Below, one piece after another: positions 1-8,398 of a stretch of 47,827 nucleotides of DNA (within the stretch, counting starts at the first letter, position 1; each line of letters opens with the position of its first letter). Both the position numbers and the translations under genes were made by a program. The stretch covers positions 1 through 47,827 of the forward strand of contig CANIHJ010000002.1 in NCBI GenBank assembly GCA_947467385.1. Reading direction: 5' to 3'. The notes below the pieces were generated by a model. The model searched no databases. It was not told the DNA's origin and saw only the letters and a list, made by a program, of their open reading frames with translations. This DNA is from Deltaproteobacteria bacterium. Lineage in GTDB: Bacteria > Bdellovibrionota_C > UBA2361 > OMII01.

Positions 1-202
1 ACTGCTCTGCGATCGCGCACAGGTTGGGTGCGGTGTTCTTCGAGTAGCCGTAGCAGGGGAGGTGGTCGGCTCGAAGGGTGTCGAGCGTGATGATGATCAC
101 GTTCTGCTTCTTGGGACTGGACTTGCACCCTACAATGAGGACAAGCCCGAGGCATAACAGAAGGCGATGAATGAGAGAGCCGCGAATAGAGAAAGGTCCC
201 AT
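1..202 (-). CDS. Sulfatase-family lipoprotein, N-terminal fragment (cut by window edge)
   Basis: The reverse strand reads from an ATG at 202 to the window edge with no stop, giving 67 codons. Residues 10-25 are hydrophobic and end in IVGC, a good lipobox with Cys26 as the lipidated residue. A short Lys-rich linker follows, then NVIIITLDTLRADHLPCYGY, the classic start of alkaline-phosphatase-superfamily sulfatases. Asp41 in LDTLRAD is the expected first metal ligand. The catalytic Cys/Ser region lies beyond the window, so the activity (sulfatase, phosphoethanolamine transferase or phosphodiesterase-like) cannot be settled. It would be a membrane-anchored periplasmic or outer-membrane enzyme. 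It is divergent from rpsB. Confidence 0.8.
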   Translation of the reverse strand, partial: MGPFSIRGSLIHRLLLCLGLVLIVGCKSSPKKQNVIIITLDTLRADHLPCYGYSKNTAPNLCAIAEQ

Positions 203-437
203 CAGCACTTAATCAACTAATACAGTCTAGTAGTTAGCTATAACCTCTGATTTCCAGTGTCGACAAGCGGGCATTTTAGTACCGGGTGCCCAGAGAGTCG
301 CCATCACGTGCCACCTGATTGAGCCACCATGGAACTAAAAATCTAGTAACGTCAGCTATATGCAGCGCTATTAGGCGAGCATGCGCTGGGCCGTCCCAAC
401 GCTCGATATATATAGTCCCGAATATGCCTCCCAACTT

Positions 438-466
438 TTGATCCTTCACGCCAAGAGTGCTATAAC
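438..466 (+). promoter_or_regulatory. Sigma-70-like promoter for the rpsB operon
   Basis: TTGATC at 438-443 and TATAAC at 461-466 are separated by exactly 17 bases, close to the sigma-70 consensus. Transcription would start near 473, giving a leader of about 100 bases ahead of rpsB. No other pair of this quality was seen between the sulfatase gene and rpsB. Confidence 0.65.
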
Positions 467-493
467 CCTGCGGAAACTATCGCACCCGCATCG

Positions 494-557
494 GTCTTAG
501 TGTCCTTCTCCTTTTGTTAGGGGGAGGGGCTATCGGGCGGGGAGGACTAACTAAGAC
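494..557 (+). promoter_or_regulatory. Folded 5' leader of rpsB (candidate S2 autoregulation site)
   Basis: GTCTTAG (494-500) pairs with CTAAGAC (551-557). After a small internal loop (T / TAA), GTCCT (502-506) pairs with AGGAC (543-547), giving a 12-bp interrupted stem. A CTCC...GGAG hairpin can form inside it. The stem ends 7 bases before the AGAGG ribosome-binding site (564-568) of rpsB, so it could affect ribosome access. In enterobacteria S2 represses rpsB-tsf through its leader; a similar role here is inference. Confidence 0.5.
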
Positions 558-572
558 AACCATAGAGGCACC

Positions 573-1427
573 ATGTCAAAGACCGCAGACGCTAAGCCGT
601 CTTCTGCCCAGGCTATTGAGCCGGGAACCCCCATAACAATCCGCAACCTAATGGATGCAGGCGCTCACTACGGGCACCAGACGCAGCGCTGGAACCCTAA
701 GATGCTTCCGTACATCTTCGGCGCGCGCAACGGCGTTCACATCATCAACCTCGACCTCACCATGAAGAAGTGGGAGATCGCCCGCAAGTACATGCTCGAT
801 CGCGTTGCGCTCGGCGGAAACATCCTGTTCGTGGGCACGAAGCCGCAGGCTAAGGATATCGTCAAGGAAGAGGCGATTCGATGCGGCGCGTTTTACATCG
901 CATCGCGCTGGTTGGGCGGCTGCTTGAGCAACTTCCAGACGATGAAGAACTCGATTGAGCGCATGCGCAAGCTTGAGAACCTTCTCGCTGAGGCTGCTGC
1001 AGAGGGCTCAAAGGTGCGCCTGACCAAGAAGGAGCGCCTCGACATCAGCCGCCAGGTTGAGAAGCTTGAGGCCAACCTCGGCGGAATTCGTAACATGAAG
1101 AAGGTACCGGACGTTATCTTCATCGTTGACGTGGTCAAGGAGGAGATCGCGATCGCTGAGGCCAATCGCCTTCACATTCCGGTCGTTGCGCTCGTTGACA
1201 CGAACGCCGATCCAAACTCGGTTGCCTTTCCGATTCCGTCGAACGACGACGCCACCCGCACCGTCAAGCTTTTAGTGTCGGCTGTTGCTGATGCTGTGCT
1301 TGAGGGCCGTGCGATCTACCAGGCTCGTGTTCCGGGCGCTGGACAGGGCGGCGGTGATAAGCGGCCTGGGGCCGCAAACGGCAGCCACGGTGCTGCTGTG
1401 AGCGAGAGCGGCGCGGCCATCGCGTAG
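573..1427 (+). CDS. rpsB: 30S ribosomal protein S2
   Basis: Ribosomal protein uS2, a small-subunit protein assembled late near the mRNA exit region. The family start is clear from about residue 23: the NLMDAGAHYGHQ signature, then RWNPKM and IYGARNG-like IFGARNGVHIINL. The LVDTNADP motif near residue 211 is also typical. At 284 residues it is longer than the usual 230-250. The extra length is a polar N-terminal tail of about 20 residues and a Gly/Ala-rich C-terminal tail of about 30. An AGAGG ribosome-binding site sits 4 bases before the ATG. It heads the rpsB-tsf-pyrH-frr operon, an order widespread in bacteria. Confidence 0.98.
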   Translation: MSKTADAKPSSAQAIEPGTPITIRNLMDAGAHYGHQTQRWNPKMLPYIFGARNGVHIINLDLTMKKWEIARKYMLDRVALGGNILFVGTKPQAKDIVKEEAIRCGAFYIASRWLGGCLSNFQTMKNSIERMRKLENLLAEAAAEGSKVRLTKKERLDISRQVEKLEANLGGIRNMKKVPDVIFIVDVVKEEIAIAEANRLHIPVVALVDTNADPNSVAFPIPSNDDATRTVKLLVSAVADAVLEGRAIYQARVPGAGQGGGDKRPGAANGSHGAAVSESGAAIA

Positions 1428-1439
1428 CTTTTGCCGAGA

Positions 1440-1465
1440 GGCGCGCCCGATCTTTCGGGCGCGCC
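1440..1465 (+). other. Perfect 11-bp hairpin between rpsB and tsf
   Basis: GGCGCGCCCGA (1440-1450) and TCGGGCGCGCC (1455-1465) are perfectly complementary around a TCTT loop. No T-tract follows, so it is a poor intrinsic terminator. It more likely stabilises or separates the rpsB and tsf messages, or causes partial attenuation. The structure is seen directly; the role is inferred. Confidence 0.6.
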
Positions 1466-1506
1466 TTCGCACAGAAATCAAATCTTTTGACCTAGGAGTA
1501 ATTACA

Positions 1507-2166
1507 ATGTCACAGATCACCAGCGAGATGATTAAGAAGCTCCGTGAGATGACCGGCGCGGGCATGATGGACTGCAAGGCGGCTCTGAACGAGGCTGAGG
1601 GCGCCATGGAGAAGGCGATTGAGGTTCTTCGCAAGAAGGGCCTTAAGGATATCGAGAAGCGCTCGGGCAAGACGGCCGCAGAGGGAACCCTTGGCGTGTA
1701 CGTCCACCCGGGCGACCAGATTGTGTCGGTTGTTGAGCTCAACTGCGAGACGGATTTCGTCGCCCGCGGCGAAGAGTTCCGCGCGCTTGCCCGCGACCTC
1801 GCCATGCACGTGGCCGCGATGAAGCCGGCGTACGTGTCGGTTGAGGATGTGCCTGAGGATGTCCTGAGCAAGGAGAAGGAGATCCTCATGGAGCAGCTCA
1901 CCGAGGAGCAGAAGAAGAAGGCAGACCGAATCCTCCCGGGCAAGGTCGACAAGTTCCTTGAGGGCGTTGTCCTCATGCGCCAGATCTTCATCAAGGACGA
2001 GACCGAGTCGAAGACGATCAAGGACATGATCGACCAGCTCGGCATGCGTTGTGGCGAGAAGGTCACGGTCCGCCGCGTCTCGCGCCTTGAGGTTGGCGAG
2101 GGCGTTGAGAAGTCGGTTGGCAACATCGCTGCAGACGTTGCGGCAATGGTTGGAGACCGCAACTAG
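1507..2166 (+). CDS. tsf: Elongation factor Ts (short form)
   Basis: EF-Ts is the nucleotide-exchange factor that releases GDP from EF-Tu. The N-terminal UBA-like domain reads LREMTGAGMMDCKAALNEA, and the EF-Tu contact motif TDFVAR follows in NCETDFVARGEEF at about residue 80. At 219 residues it is well short of the roughly 283 of E. coli and resembles the compact forms of Thermus and several deltaproteobacteria, with a reduced core. An AGGAG ribosome-binding site lies 8 bases before the ATG. It follows rpsB after a stable hairpin. Confidence 0.97.
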   Translation: MSQITSEMIKKLREMTGAGMMDCKAALNEAEGAMEKAIEVLRKKGLKDIEKRSGKTAAEGTLGVYVHPGDQIVSVVELNCETDFVARGEEFRALARDLAMHVAAMKPAYVSVEDVPEDVLSKEKEILMEQLTEEQKKKADRILPGKVDKFLEGVVLMRQIFIKDETESKTIKDMIDQLGMRCGEKVTVRRVSRLEVGEGVEKSVGNIAADVAAMVGDRN

Positions 2167-2259
2167 TCACAGTCCGGCGTGCCCCCAGCAGTATCGGTTG
2201 GTGCGCCGGAGTATATGTTTCGGCAGGCACTTTCGGTTCGTAGCGAGCGGGGCACCAGG

Positions 2260-2976
2260 ATGGCAGAGATTAGGTACAAGCGGATACTTCTGAAGCTGAG
2301 CGGCGAGATCCTCGCTGGCGAAAACCAGGGGGGTATCGATCCGCACATCCTTAATGCGCTCGTGGCCCAGATTCGAGAGGTCAGCAAGCGCGGCATCGAG
2401 ATCGCTATCGTCATCGGCGGCGGGAATATTTTCCGCGGCGTCCAGGCCGGCTCGCAGGGGCTCGACCGGGTGACGGGCGACTATATGGGGATGCTCGCCA
2501 CGGCGATTAATGCTCTGGCGCTCCAAGATCGGCTTGAAGCCGAAGGGGTCTATACCCGAGTGCTCTCGGCCATCGAGATGAAAGAGATCTCCGAGCCGTA
2601 CATCAAGCGCCGCGCAACGCGCCACCTTGAGAAGGGGCGCGTCGTGATCTTTGCCTGCGGAACCGGGAACCCGTTCTTCACGACCGACACGGCGGCAAGC
2701 CTTCGCGCGATGGAGATGGGGGCTGACGTGCTCCTCAAGGGAACGAAGGTCGACTACGTGTACGACTCAGACCCCAAGAAGAACAAGGATGCGCAGCCGT
2801 TCAAGGAGATCACCTTTATGGAGGTTCTGCAGCGGGGATTGCGGGTCATGGATACCGCTGCTATCTCTCTCTGCATGGACAACAAGCTCCCAATTATCGT
2901 GTTTAATGTGGGGGTTGAGGGGAACTTGAGGCGTATCGTCGAGGGCGAGGCTGTTGGGACGCTCGTTAGAGGGTAA
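2260..2976 (+). CDS. pyrH: Uridylate kinase (UMP kinase)
   Basis: UMP kinase of the amino-acid-kinase fold phosphorylates UMP to UDP, usually as a GTP-activated, UTP-inhibited hexamer. It shows [11 protein letters not shown] (phosphate loop), GGGNIFRG, the [17 protein letters not shown] segment and a late [21 protein letters not shown] block. The ATG at 2260 (MAEIRYKR...) gives 238 residues, the family norm. The frame stays open upstream to 2179, but that extension matches nothing in the family and has low-quality sequence. The ribosome-binding site before 2260 is weak. It links this operon to the pyrimidine genes further along. Confidence 0.96.
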   Translation: MAEIRYKRILLKLSGEILAGENQGGIDPHILNALVAQIREVSKRGIEIAIVIGGGNIFRGVQAGSQGLDRVTGDYMGMLATAINALALQDRLEAEGVYTRVLSAIEMKEISEPYIKRRATRHLEKGRVVIFACGTGNPFFTTDTAASLRAMEMGADVLLKGTKVDYVYDSDPKKNKDAQPFKEITFMEVLQRGLRVMDTAAISLCMDNKLPIIVFNVGVEGNLRRIVEGEAVGTLVRG

Positions 2977-3011
2977 GGACTGTTCTTCGTAATCTGGAGA
3001 GGAGAGGGACT

Positions 3012-3566
3012 ATGAGCGCACAATATGAGGCTTACAAGGGAAATTGCGTAAAGGCGATCGACCATTTCAAAAAGGAGCTGCACCGCCTCCGGTCGGGGCG
3101 CGCAACGCCGTCGATCCTTGAGGGTTTGCAGGTAGAGTACTACGGCTCAAATGTAGCGCTGCAGCAACTTGGGCTCGTTGCCGCGCCGGAGCCGCGCATG
3201 CTCACGATCCAGGTGTACGACCAGGGCGCCGTCGCGAGCATCGAGAAGGCCATTCAGCAGTCCGATCTTGGGCTTAACCCGTCGCGCGATGGGGCTCTCA
3301 TCCGCGTTGTCATTCCGAGCCTCAATGAGGAGCGCCGCAAGGAGCTCATCAAGAAGGTGAGCAAGATGACGGAAGAGACGCGCGTATCCCTGCGCAACTT
3401 GCGTCGCGACGAGATCGAGAACGTCAAGAAGAAGACCAAGGCCAAAGAGATGTCCGAGGACGATGGCCGCAAGGCGCAGGAAGAGATCCAAAAGATCCTC
3501 GACAAGTACATCGTCGATGTTGATTCGGCAGCCGCAGCAAAAGAGAAGGAGCTGATGGAGGTGTGA
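3012..3566 (+). CDS. frr: Ribosome recycling factor
   Basis: Ribosome recycling factor splits post-termination ribosomes together with EF-G. The 184 residues match the family's usual 185. The expected signatures are present: HRLRSGRATPSILEGLQVEYYGS near the N-terminus, DQGAVASIEKAIQQSDLGLNP in the middle, and the long helical RNLRRDEIENVKKK segment of the three-helix bundle. GAGAGGAGAGG lies just before the ATG. It follows pyrH by 35 bases in the conserved order. Confidence 0.97.
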   Translation: MSAQYEAYKGNCVKAIDHFKKELHRLRSGRATPSILEGLQVEYYGSNVALQQLGLVAAPEPRMLTIQVYDQGAVASIEKAIQQSDLGLNPSRDGALIRVVIPSLNEERRKELIKKVSKMTEETRVSLRNLRRDEIENVKKKTKAKEMSEDDGRKAQEEIQKILDKYIVDVDSAAAAKEKELMEV

Positions 3567-3584
3567 CCTCCGCTGCCAGGCACT

Positions 3585-4385
3585 ATGGGAAGTGAAGGAA
3601 GCGAGTCAGCGGTTGCGTCAGAAGTTACGGCTGCGGGGGGCCCGAAGGGGGCCCGAGGCGGCGCGCAAGCGATCCCGCGCCATGTGGCCATCATTATGGA
3701 CGGTAACGGGCGGTGGGCGAAGCGGCGATTTATGCCGCGCATCGAGGGTCACCGCAACGGCGCCAAGAGTGTCCGCACCTTGGTCGAAGAGTGCCGCCGT
3801 CTCGGCGTGCGTTACCTGACGCTTTTTGCGTTCTCAACGGAGAACTGGCGCCGGCCCCAGGAGGAGGTGGGCGGGCTCATGAGCCTCTTTGTGCAGCACC
3901 TTGAAAGCGAGCTCGACCTCTTGCTCAAGAACGACATCCGCCTGCGAGCGATGGGAGATACCTCGCGCTTGCCGCCGGCGGTGCGCGACATGCTCAAGCG
4001 CAACGAGGAGCGCACCGCAAGCAAGAGCGGCATGGACCTGATCCTCGCCGTGTCATACGGCGGGCGGGATGAGCTGGTGCAAGCTGCGCGCAAGATGGCG
4101 CGTGCGGCGCAGGCAGGAGAGATCGATCCAGAGGAGATTACCGAGGATTCGTTCGGCCGTTACCTATACCTGCCGGACGTGCCGGATCCGGACCTCCTGA
4201 TCCGGACGAGTGACGAGACGCGAATATCAAACTTCTTGCTGTGGCAGCTGGCGTACGCCGAGATCGTCGTCTCGCCGGTGCTGTGGCCTGACTTTACGCG
4301 TGATGAGTTTCATAGGTGCCTCAATGTCTTTGCAGGGCGAAATCGCAGATTCGGGCTCACTCAAGAGCAAGTCGAGCGTGCGTAG
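3585..4385 (+). CDS. uppS: Undecaprenyl diphosphate synthase (UppS)
   Basis: Cis-prenyltransferase that extends farnesyl diphosphate with isopentenyl units to make undecaprenyl diphosphate, the lipid carrier for peptidoglycan and LPS. HVAIIMDGNGRWAKRR holds the catalytic Asp of DGNGR. FAFSTENWRRP follows, and the C-terminal substrate site reads RTSDETRISNFLLWQLAYAE. The usual form of that last motif is RT(S/G)GExRxSN, so Gly is replaced by Asp here. The N-terminal 25 residues are a Gly/Ala/Ser-rich extension, taking length to 266. The 3' end overlaps the start of cdsA, suggesting coupled translation. Confidence 0.95.
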   Translation: MGSEGSESAVASEVTAAGGPKGARGGAQAIPRHVAIIMDGNGRWAKRRFMPRIEGHRNGAKSVRTLVEECRRLGVRYLTLFAFSTENWRRPQEEVGGLMSLFVQHLESELDLLLKNDIRLRAMGDTSRLPPAVRDMLKRNEERTASKSGMDLILAVSYGGRDELVQAARKMARAAQAGEIDPEEITEDSFGRYLYLPDVPDPDLLIRTSDETRISNFLLWQLAYAEIVVSPVLWPDFTRDEFHRCLNVFAGRNRRFGLTQEQVERA

Positions 4386-5292
4386 CTTCTTTGTTAGGCT
4401 CTTCTCGTTTGAGAGAAACGGCGGGGTAAAGGACCGACTTCTGACTGCGCTGATCGTGCTGGCTGGGGCGCTTGCGCTGTCGCTTGTGGCGGTCTACGCG
4501 CCGTATGGGCGGCTCTTGGCCGTGGGATGGGCCTCTGCCGTGGTATTCACGGCGGTATTTGAGGTGGTGCGGCTCTTTGGACGGGATGTCGACACGCTGC
4601 GCTATAGGCCGGTTGCGGCGGTGTTGGCGTATGTGATTCTTTCTTTGCCGGCGGTCGGCGCAACGGTTGCGGGTGCGGCGCACGTCCTCGGGTACGGGCT
4701 CGACCTTTCGCTACTCTATGTGCTGGTCGTCTTAAGCGGCATCAGCCTCACGGTCATGCAGGTGGCGGAGGGGCATGCGCAGATCGAGGTCGCCTCGCGC
4801 TTTGCAGAGCGGTACGGCACGTCGTTTCTGCTTCTCAGCATCTGTGCGCCGCAGCTCATTATCATAAGCTCACTGCCGAGCGGCGTTCAGCTTTTGTGGT
4901 GGATTGTTGCGGTCGTTGCTCTCAATGACGCCTCTGCGTACTTCGCGGGGCGATTCTTTGGCAAGCACAAGATGGCCCCGGCGCTCTCGCCGAACAAGAC
5001 CATTGAGGGGATGTGCGCAGGGCTTATGGCTGGCGTGCTTGGTGGCGTTGTCTTTTATAAGCTCCTGCTTGCAGGGGAGATGTCAACCGTTGCGGTCGTT
5101 GTGGTGTCGTTCTGGGCGACCGTTGCGGCGCAGGCGGCAGATCTCTCCAAGTCGTACCTGAAGCGCCTGCGCGGAGTGAAGGACACGGGCGCACTCTTTC
5201 CGGGTCACGGCGGGGTGCTCGACCGCTTCGATGGGATGATTGGGGCATCGCCCGTTGTGGCAGCGGCACTCCTTCTCTTGGGGCTCATGTAG
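4324..5292 (+). CDS. cdsA: Phosphatidate cytidylyltransferase
   Basis: Integral membrane enzyme that makes CDP-diacylglycerol from phosphatidate and CTP, the branch point for bacterial phospholipids. About eight hydrophobic segments are visible. The CdsA signature is near the C-terminus: KSYLKRLRGVKDTGALFPGH followed by GGVLDRFDG. The start is uncertain. ATG at 4324 gives 322 residues and a 62-base overlap with uppS. GTG at 4378 gives 304 residues with a soluble N-terminus of about 20 residues and only 8 bases of overlap. The frame stays open back to 4210, but that segment is not CdsA-like. Confidence 0.92.
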   Translation: MSLQGEIADSGSLKSKSSVRSFFVRLFSFERNGGVKDRLLTALIVLAGALALSLVAVYAPYGRLLAVGWASAVVFTAVFEVVRLFGRDVDTLRYRPVAAVLAYVILSLPAVGATVAGAAHVLGYGLDLSLLYVLVVLSGISLTVMQVAEGHAQIEVASRFAERYGTSFLLLSICAPQLIIISSLPSGVQLLWWIVAVVALNDASAYFAGRFFGKHKMAPALSPNKTIEGMCAGLMAGVLGGVVFYKLLLAGEMSTVAVVVVSFWATVAAQAADLSKSYLKRLRGVKDTGALFPGHGGVLDRFDGMIGASPVVAAALLLLGLM

Positions 5293-5300
5293 GAAGCCCG

Positions 5301-6488
5301 ATGAAGAGCATCGCGATTCTTGGCTCGACCGGTTCGATCGGCACCTCAGCGCTTGAGGTGGTTCGGGCCAATGCAGAGCACTTTCGTGTTGCGCTCCTCG
5401 TTGCGGGCCGACGGGCGCACGAGCTCGCCGCACAGGTGCGCGAGTTCCGCCCCGACGTGGCGGCGGTCGCCGGCAGGGCTGCTTACGAGGAGCTGTGCGC
5501 CGAGCTTGGCGTGAGCCGGACGGCTGGATCGTGGGAGGAGGTGCGGCTCATCTACGGAGAGAACCAGATCAACTCAGCGATTAACGAGAGCAAGGCGACC
5601 ACGGTGCTTGCGGCGGTTGTGGGTATGGCGGGCCTTCCGGGGGTGCTGGCGGCGCTCGATGCCGGAAAGGATGTAGCTCTCGCCAACAAGGAGAGCCTTG
5701 TCGTTGCGGGGGCGCTTGTGCTCGAACGGGCGAAGGAGCGCGGTGCCCGACTCATTCCGGTCGACAGTGAGCACTCGGCGATCTTTCAGGTGCTGCAGGG
5801 CACAAAGCCAAACGAGGTGAAGTCGCTCATCCTGACGGCGTCAGGCGGACCCTTCCGCGCAACGCCACTTGAGGAATTCGGTGAGATTACGCCTGAACGG
5901 GCGCTCAAGCACCCGCAGTGGACGATGGGTGCCAAGATTACGATCGATTCGGCCACGATGATGAATAAGGCGCTTGAGGTTATCGAGGCGCGCTGGCTGT
6001 TTGATGTTGCAAGCGATGATATTGAGGTCGTCATCCACCCACAGAGCATCATACACTCTATGGTCCGGCTAAAGGACGAGACGGTCTTGGCGCAGATGTC
6101 GCTCCCGGACATGAAGGGGCCGATCGCGTATGCGCTGCGCTATCCAGAGAGCCGTCTCCCAGGGATCATGAAGCCGCTTGACCTAACAGCGGTTAGGGAG
6201 CTGAGTTTTGAGCCCGTTGACGAGAGGCGATTCCCAGGAATCCGTAGGGCGCATGAGTGCTTACGGGGCGCCCGTGGGGCCTGTGCGGTCCTTAATGCGG
6301 CGAATGAGGTTGCGGTTGCCCAATTCTTGAGTCATCGTATTACCTTCCCCTCAATTCACGCCTTAATCGAGGAATCGCTGGCAAGATTCGGGGATCGTGG
6401 TTATGAGTCTTTAGGAGACCTTGTCGATCTCTGCACCGAGGTGACGGAGTGGGCGAGACAACGTGTAAGCACCTTTAAGGGCAGGTAG
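5301..6488 (+). CDS. dxr: 1-deoxy-D-xylulose 5-phosphate reductoisomerase
   Basis: NADPH-dependent second enzyme of the MEP isoprenoid pathway, converting DXP to 2-C-methylerythritol 4-phosphate. It begins with the nucleotide-binding loop ILGSTGSIGTSALEVV. Family motifs follow in order: ALANKESLVVAG, PVDSEHSAIFQ (metal and substrate site), TLD-type KHPQWTMGAKITIDSATMMNK, and VIHPQSIIHSMV. The 395 residues are the normal length. It supplies precursors to UppS, encoded two genes upstream. The 2-base gap to rseP implies coupling. Confidence 0.97.
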   Translation: MKSIAILGSTGSIGTSALEVVRANAEHFRVALLVAGRRAHELAAQVREFRPDVAAVAGRAAYEELCAELGVSRTAGSWEEVRLIYGENQINSAINESKATTVLAAVVGMAGLPGVLAALDAGKDVALANKESLVVAGALVLERAKERGARLIPVDSEHSAIFQVLQGTKPNEVKSLILTASGGPFRATPLEEFGEITPERALKHPQWTMGAKITIDSATMMNKALEVIEARWLFDVASDDIEVVIHPQSIIHSMVRLKDETVLAQMSLPDMKGPIAYALRYPESRLPGIMKPLDLTAVRELSFEPVDERRFPGIRRAHECLRGARGACAVLNAANEVAVAQFLSHRITFPSIHALIEESLARFGDRGYESLGDLVDLCTEVTEWARQRVSTFKGR

Positions 6489-6490
6489 AG

Positions 6491-7696
6491 ATGGGCGTCG
6501 TAGCCGCGATTATTATCCTGGGTATCCTCGTTACGGTGCATGAGCTGGGGCACTTCCTTGTTGCCAAGTGGTGCGGCGTAGGCGTTCTTGAATTCTCGAT
6601 CGGGTTCGGCCCGACGCTGTGGGCGAGGACCTTTGGCGAGACGACGTACTCGCTGCGCGCCATCCCGCTCGGCGGGTTCGTGCGCATGGCCGGCGATGAC
6701 CCCGCGCTCGTGCAGCAGGGCAAGGCGCTCGACCCCTCTGATGCAGGGGGAGCTTCGCCGATTGAGGGCACGCAGCAGCTTTCGCCGCAGCAGGAGCTGG
6801 TGCTGCGCGACGAGTCCAAGTGGTTCCTTAAGAAGCCGTACCTGCCGCGTTGTGCGGTGGTGCTCGCGGGGCCGCTCTTTAACTTTGCCTTTGCATGGAT
6901 CCTGGCTGCTGGCTTGTACTTTGCTGTCGGCATTCCGCACGTTGAGGACGGGCCCGTTACGGTAGGCGTGGTGCACGAAGGGCTCCCCGCACAGGCTGCC
7001 GGGGTGAAGGCGGGCGACAAGGTCATTAGCGTCAATGGCCAAGAGGTTCCTAATTTTAAGTCGTTCGTTGAGATCGTGCGGGGCTCTGAAGGGAAGGAGC
7101 TCGCCGTTGTGGTCGACAGGCCCAAGGTGACGGAGGGCAGGGACCCTTCAGCGGCCGTGGAGTTTGAGCGGGTAACTCTGAAGATACAGCCGGCGTCGGG
7201 TGTGGCCGAGATGGACGTGCTCGAGGGGCGGGAGGCACAAAAGACCTACCGCATCGGCGTCACGCCGGCAGTGACAAAGGTCACGTATGAGCCTGTCTCG
7301 ATCCTTGGGGCGGCATCGCAGGGAGCCCAGCAGGTGATAGGGCTTTCGCTTCAGACGCTCAGGGTGCTCAAGGCGCTTGTGACGGGGCTTATCTCGCCCA
7401 CTAAGACTATCGGTGGCCCGATAGAAATTATTAAGCAGACTGCGCAGAGCGCTGACGAGGGGATCCTGGCCGTGATTAGCATGATGATCTTCCTTAACGT
7501 GAGCCTTGGGGTATTTAACCTCCTTCCGATTCCAGTTCTTGATGGTGGGCACCTGACGCTCTTTACGATCGAGCGCATCAAGGGCAAGCCGCTCAGTATG
7601 CGCTTCCAGCAGGCGGTTACGTCAGTTGGGATGGGGCTGCTCCTTCTGATTATGGTGTTCGCGATCGGAAACGATCTCGTGCGCCACCTTCTGTAG
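6491..7696 (+). CDS. rseP: Site-2 zinc metalloprotease RseP/RasP (single PDZ)
   Basis: Intramembrane protease of the S2P family that cleaves transmembrane anti-sigma factors and leftover signal peptides. HELGH at residues 17-21 in the first membrane segment is the zinc site. A PDZ domain spans roughly residues 150-235 (EGLPAQAAGVKAGDKVISVNG). The second active-site motif NLLPIPVLDGGHL lies near residue 346. At 401 residues only one PDZ domain is visible, as in many non-enteric homologues; E. coli RseP has two in about 450 residues. It belongs to the uppS-cdsA-dxr-rseP group common in Gram-negatives. Confidence 0.95.
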   Translation: MGVVAAIIILGILVTVHELGHFLVAKWCGVGVLEFSIGFGPTLWARTFGETTYSLRAIPLGGFVRMAGDDPALVQQGKALDPSDAGGASPIEGTQQLSPQQELVLRDESKWFLKKPYLPRCAVVLAGPLFNFAFAWILAAGLYFAVGIPHVEDGPVTVGVVHEGLPAQAAGVKAGDKVISVNGQEVPNFKSFVEIVRGSEGKELAVVVDRPKVTEGRDPSAAVEFERVTLKIQPASGVAEMDVLEGREAQKTYRIGVTPAVTKVTYEPVSILGAASQGAQQVIGLSLQTLRVLKALVTGLISPTKTIGGPIEIIKQTAQSADEGILAVISMMIFLNVSLGVFNLLPIPVLDGGHLTLFTIERIKGKPLSMRFQQAVTSVGMGLLLLIMVFAIGNDLVRHLL

Positions 7697-7705
7697 CCTG
7701 TTTGT

Positions 7706-8398
7706 ATGGCCGGCCCAGCTCTCGCTATCGACACGTCCGGCTCCTTCTGCAGCGTTGCAGTGCTGCAGCCTGATGGCGCCATTGTGGAGCGCAGCTCCAG
7801 CGGCGAGGGGGACCACTTCGAGCGGCTTCCGGGTCTTGTTGATGATGCGCTCTGTGCGGCGGGCTTGCCAGCCAGCGGGCTTGCATCGTTGAGGGTGGGG
7901 CTTGGACCGGGGTCCTTCACGGGGCTGCGAATCGGGCTGAGCTTCGCCAAGGGGCTTGCAAGCTCGCTGCGCGTCCCGCTCGTTGGAGTCGGCTCATTTG
8001 AGGGGATGGCTGCGGCTGTTCTCGACGGGGCACCGAGGATAGGACGGGTGGTAGTGCTCTCTGATGCCCGTCGGGATGAGGTGTTTATTGGCGCTTTTGA
8101 GCGGGCGGGCGTCCGCGGGGTAAAGGCCCTCGTAGAGCCGCGCATCGTGCCGGTCGCCGACCTCGCAGCGGCTCCCTGGGATAGCCTTAAGGGGCCAGAC
8201 GCTGCGTGGTTCTCGCCGATGCGAGACCTCGTCCTGGCTGGGTTCCTGATTCAGGCCAGCCCGTCCCTGGCAAAGGGATTGCTGCTCTGCTCTGCGGTCG
8301 AGCCGCCATTCTTGCTCTCTGATATCGCAGCCTTGGAGCCGTCATACCTGCGGGCGGTGGCGGCGAAGACGATAGAGGAGCGCCGCCAGGGGGCTTGA
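7706..8398 (+). CDS. tsaB: tRNA t6A37 threonylcarbamoyltransferase complex protein TsaB
   Basis: TsaB (YeaZ) is the ASKHA-fold partner that holds TsaD and TsaE in the t6A tRNA-modification complex. It opens with ALAIDTSGSFCSVAVL, and the typical GLGPGSFTGLRIGLSFAKGLA block lies near residues 66-88. The 230 residues are standard. It is the last gene of the rpsB operon, 9 bases after rseP. No tsaD or tsaE is in the window. The C-terminal half is divergent, as usual for this family. Confidence 0.93.
   Translation: MAGPALAIDTSGSFCSVAVLQPDGAIVERSSSGEGDHFERLPGLVDDALCAAGLPASGLASLRVGLGPGSFTGLRIGLSFAKGLASSLRVPLVGVGSFEGMAAAVLDGAPRIGRVVVLSDARRDEVFIGAFERAGVRGVKALVEPRIVPVADLAAAPWDSLKGPDAAWFSPMRDLVLAGFLIQASPSLAKGLLLCSAVEPPFLLSDIAALEPSYLRAVAAKTIEERRQGA

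Larger units (their letters stand above)
203..572. other. Divergent intergenic region, sulfatase / rpsB
   Basis: This 370-base stretch holds no credible gene. The rpsB side carries the promoter and folded leader listed separately. Two weak inverted repeats are visible further left: GGGCA at 269-273 with TGCCC at 287-291, and an AGCGC/GCGCT pair near 366-390. I could not pick a convincing promoter for the sulfatase gene. Confidence 0.6.

Noticed and set aside
2179-2259. 27-residue N-terminal extension of pyrH
   Set aside because: Family members start near [10 protein letters not shown]; the extension has no similarity and begins only 12 bases after tsf.
4210-4323. 38-residue extension of cdsA inside uppS
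   Set aside because: It reads a Ser/Arg/Cys-rich shadow of the uppS C-terminal coding region and lacks any CdsA feature.
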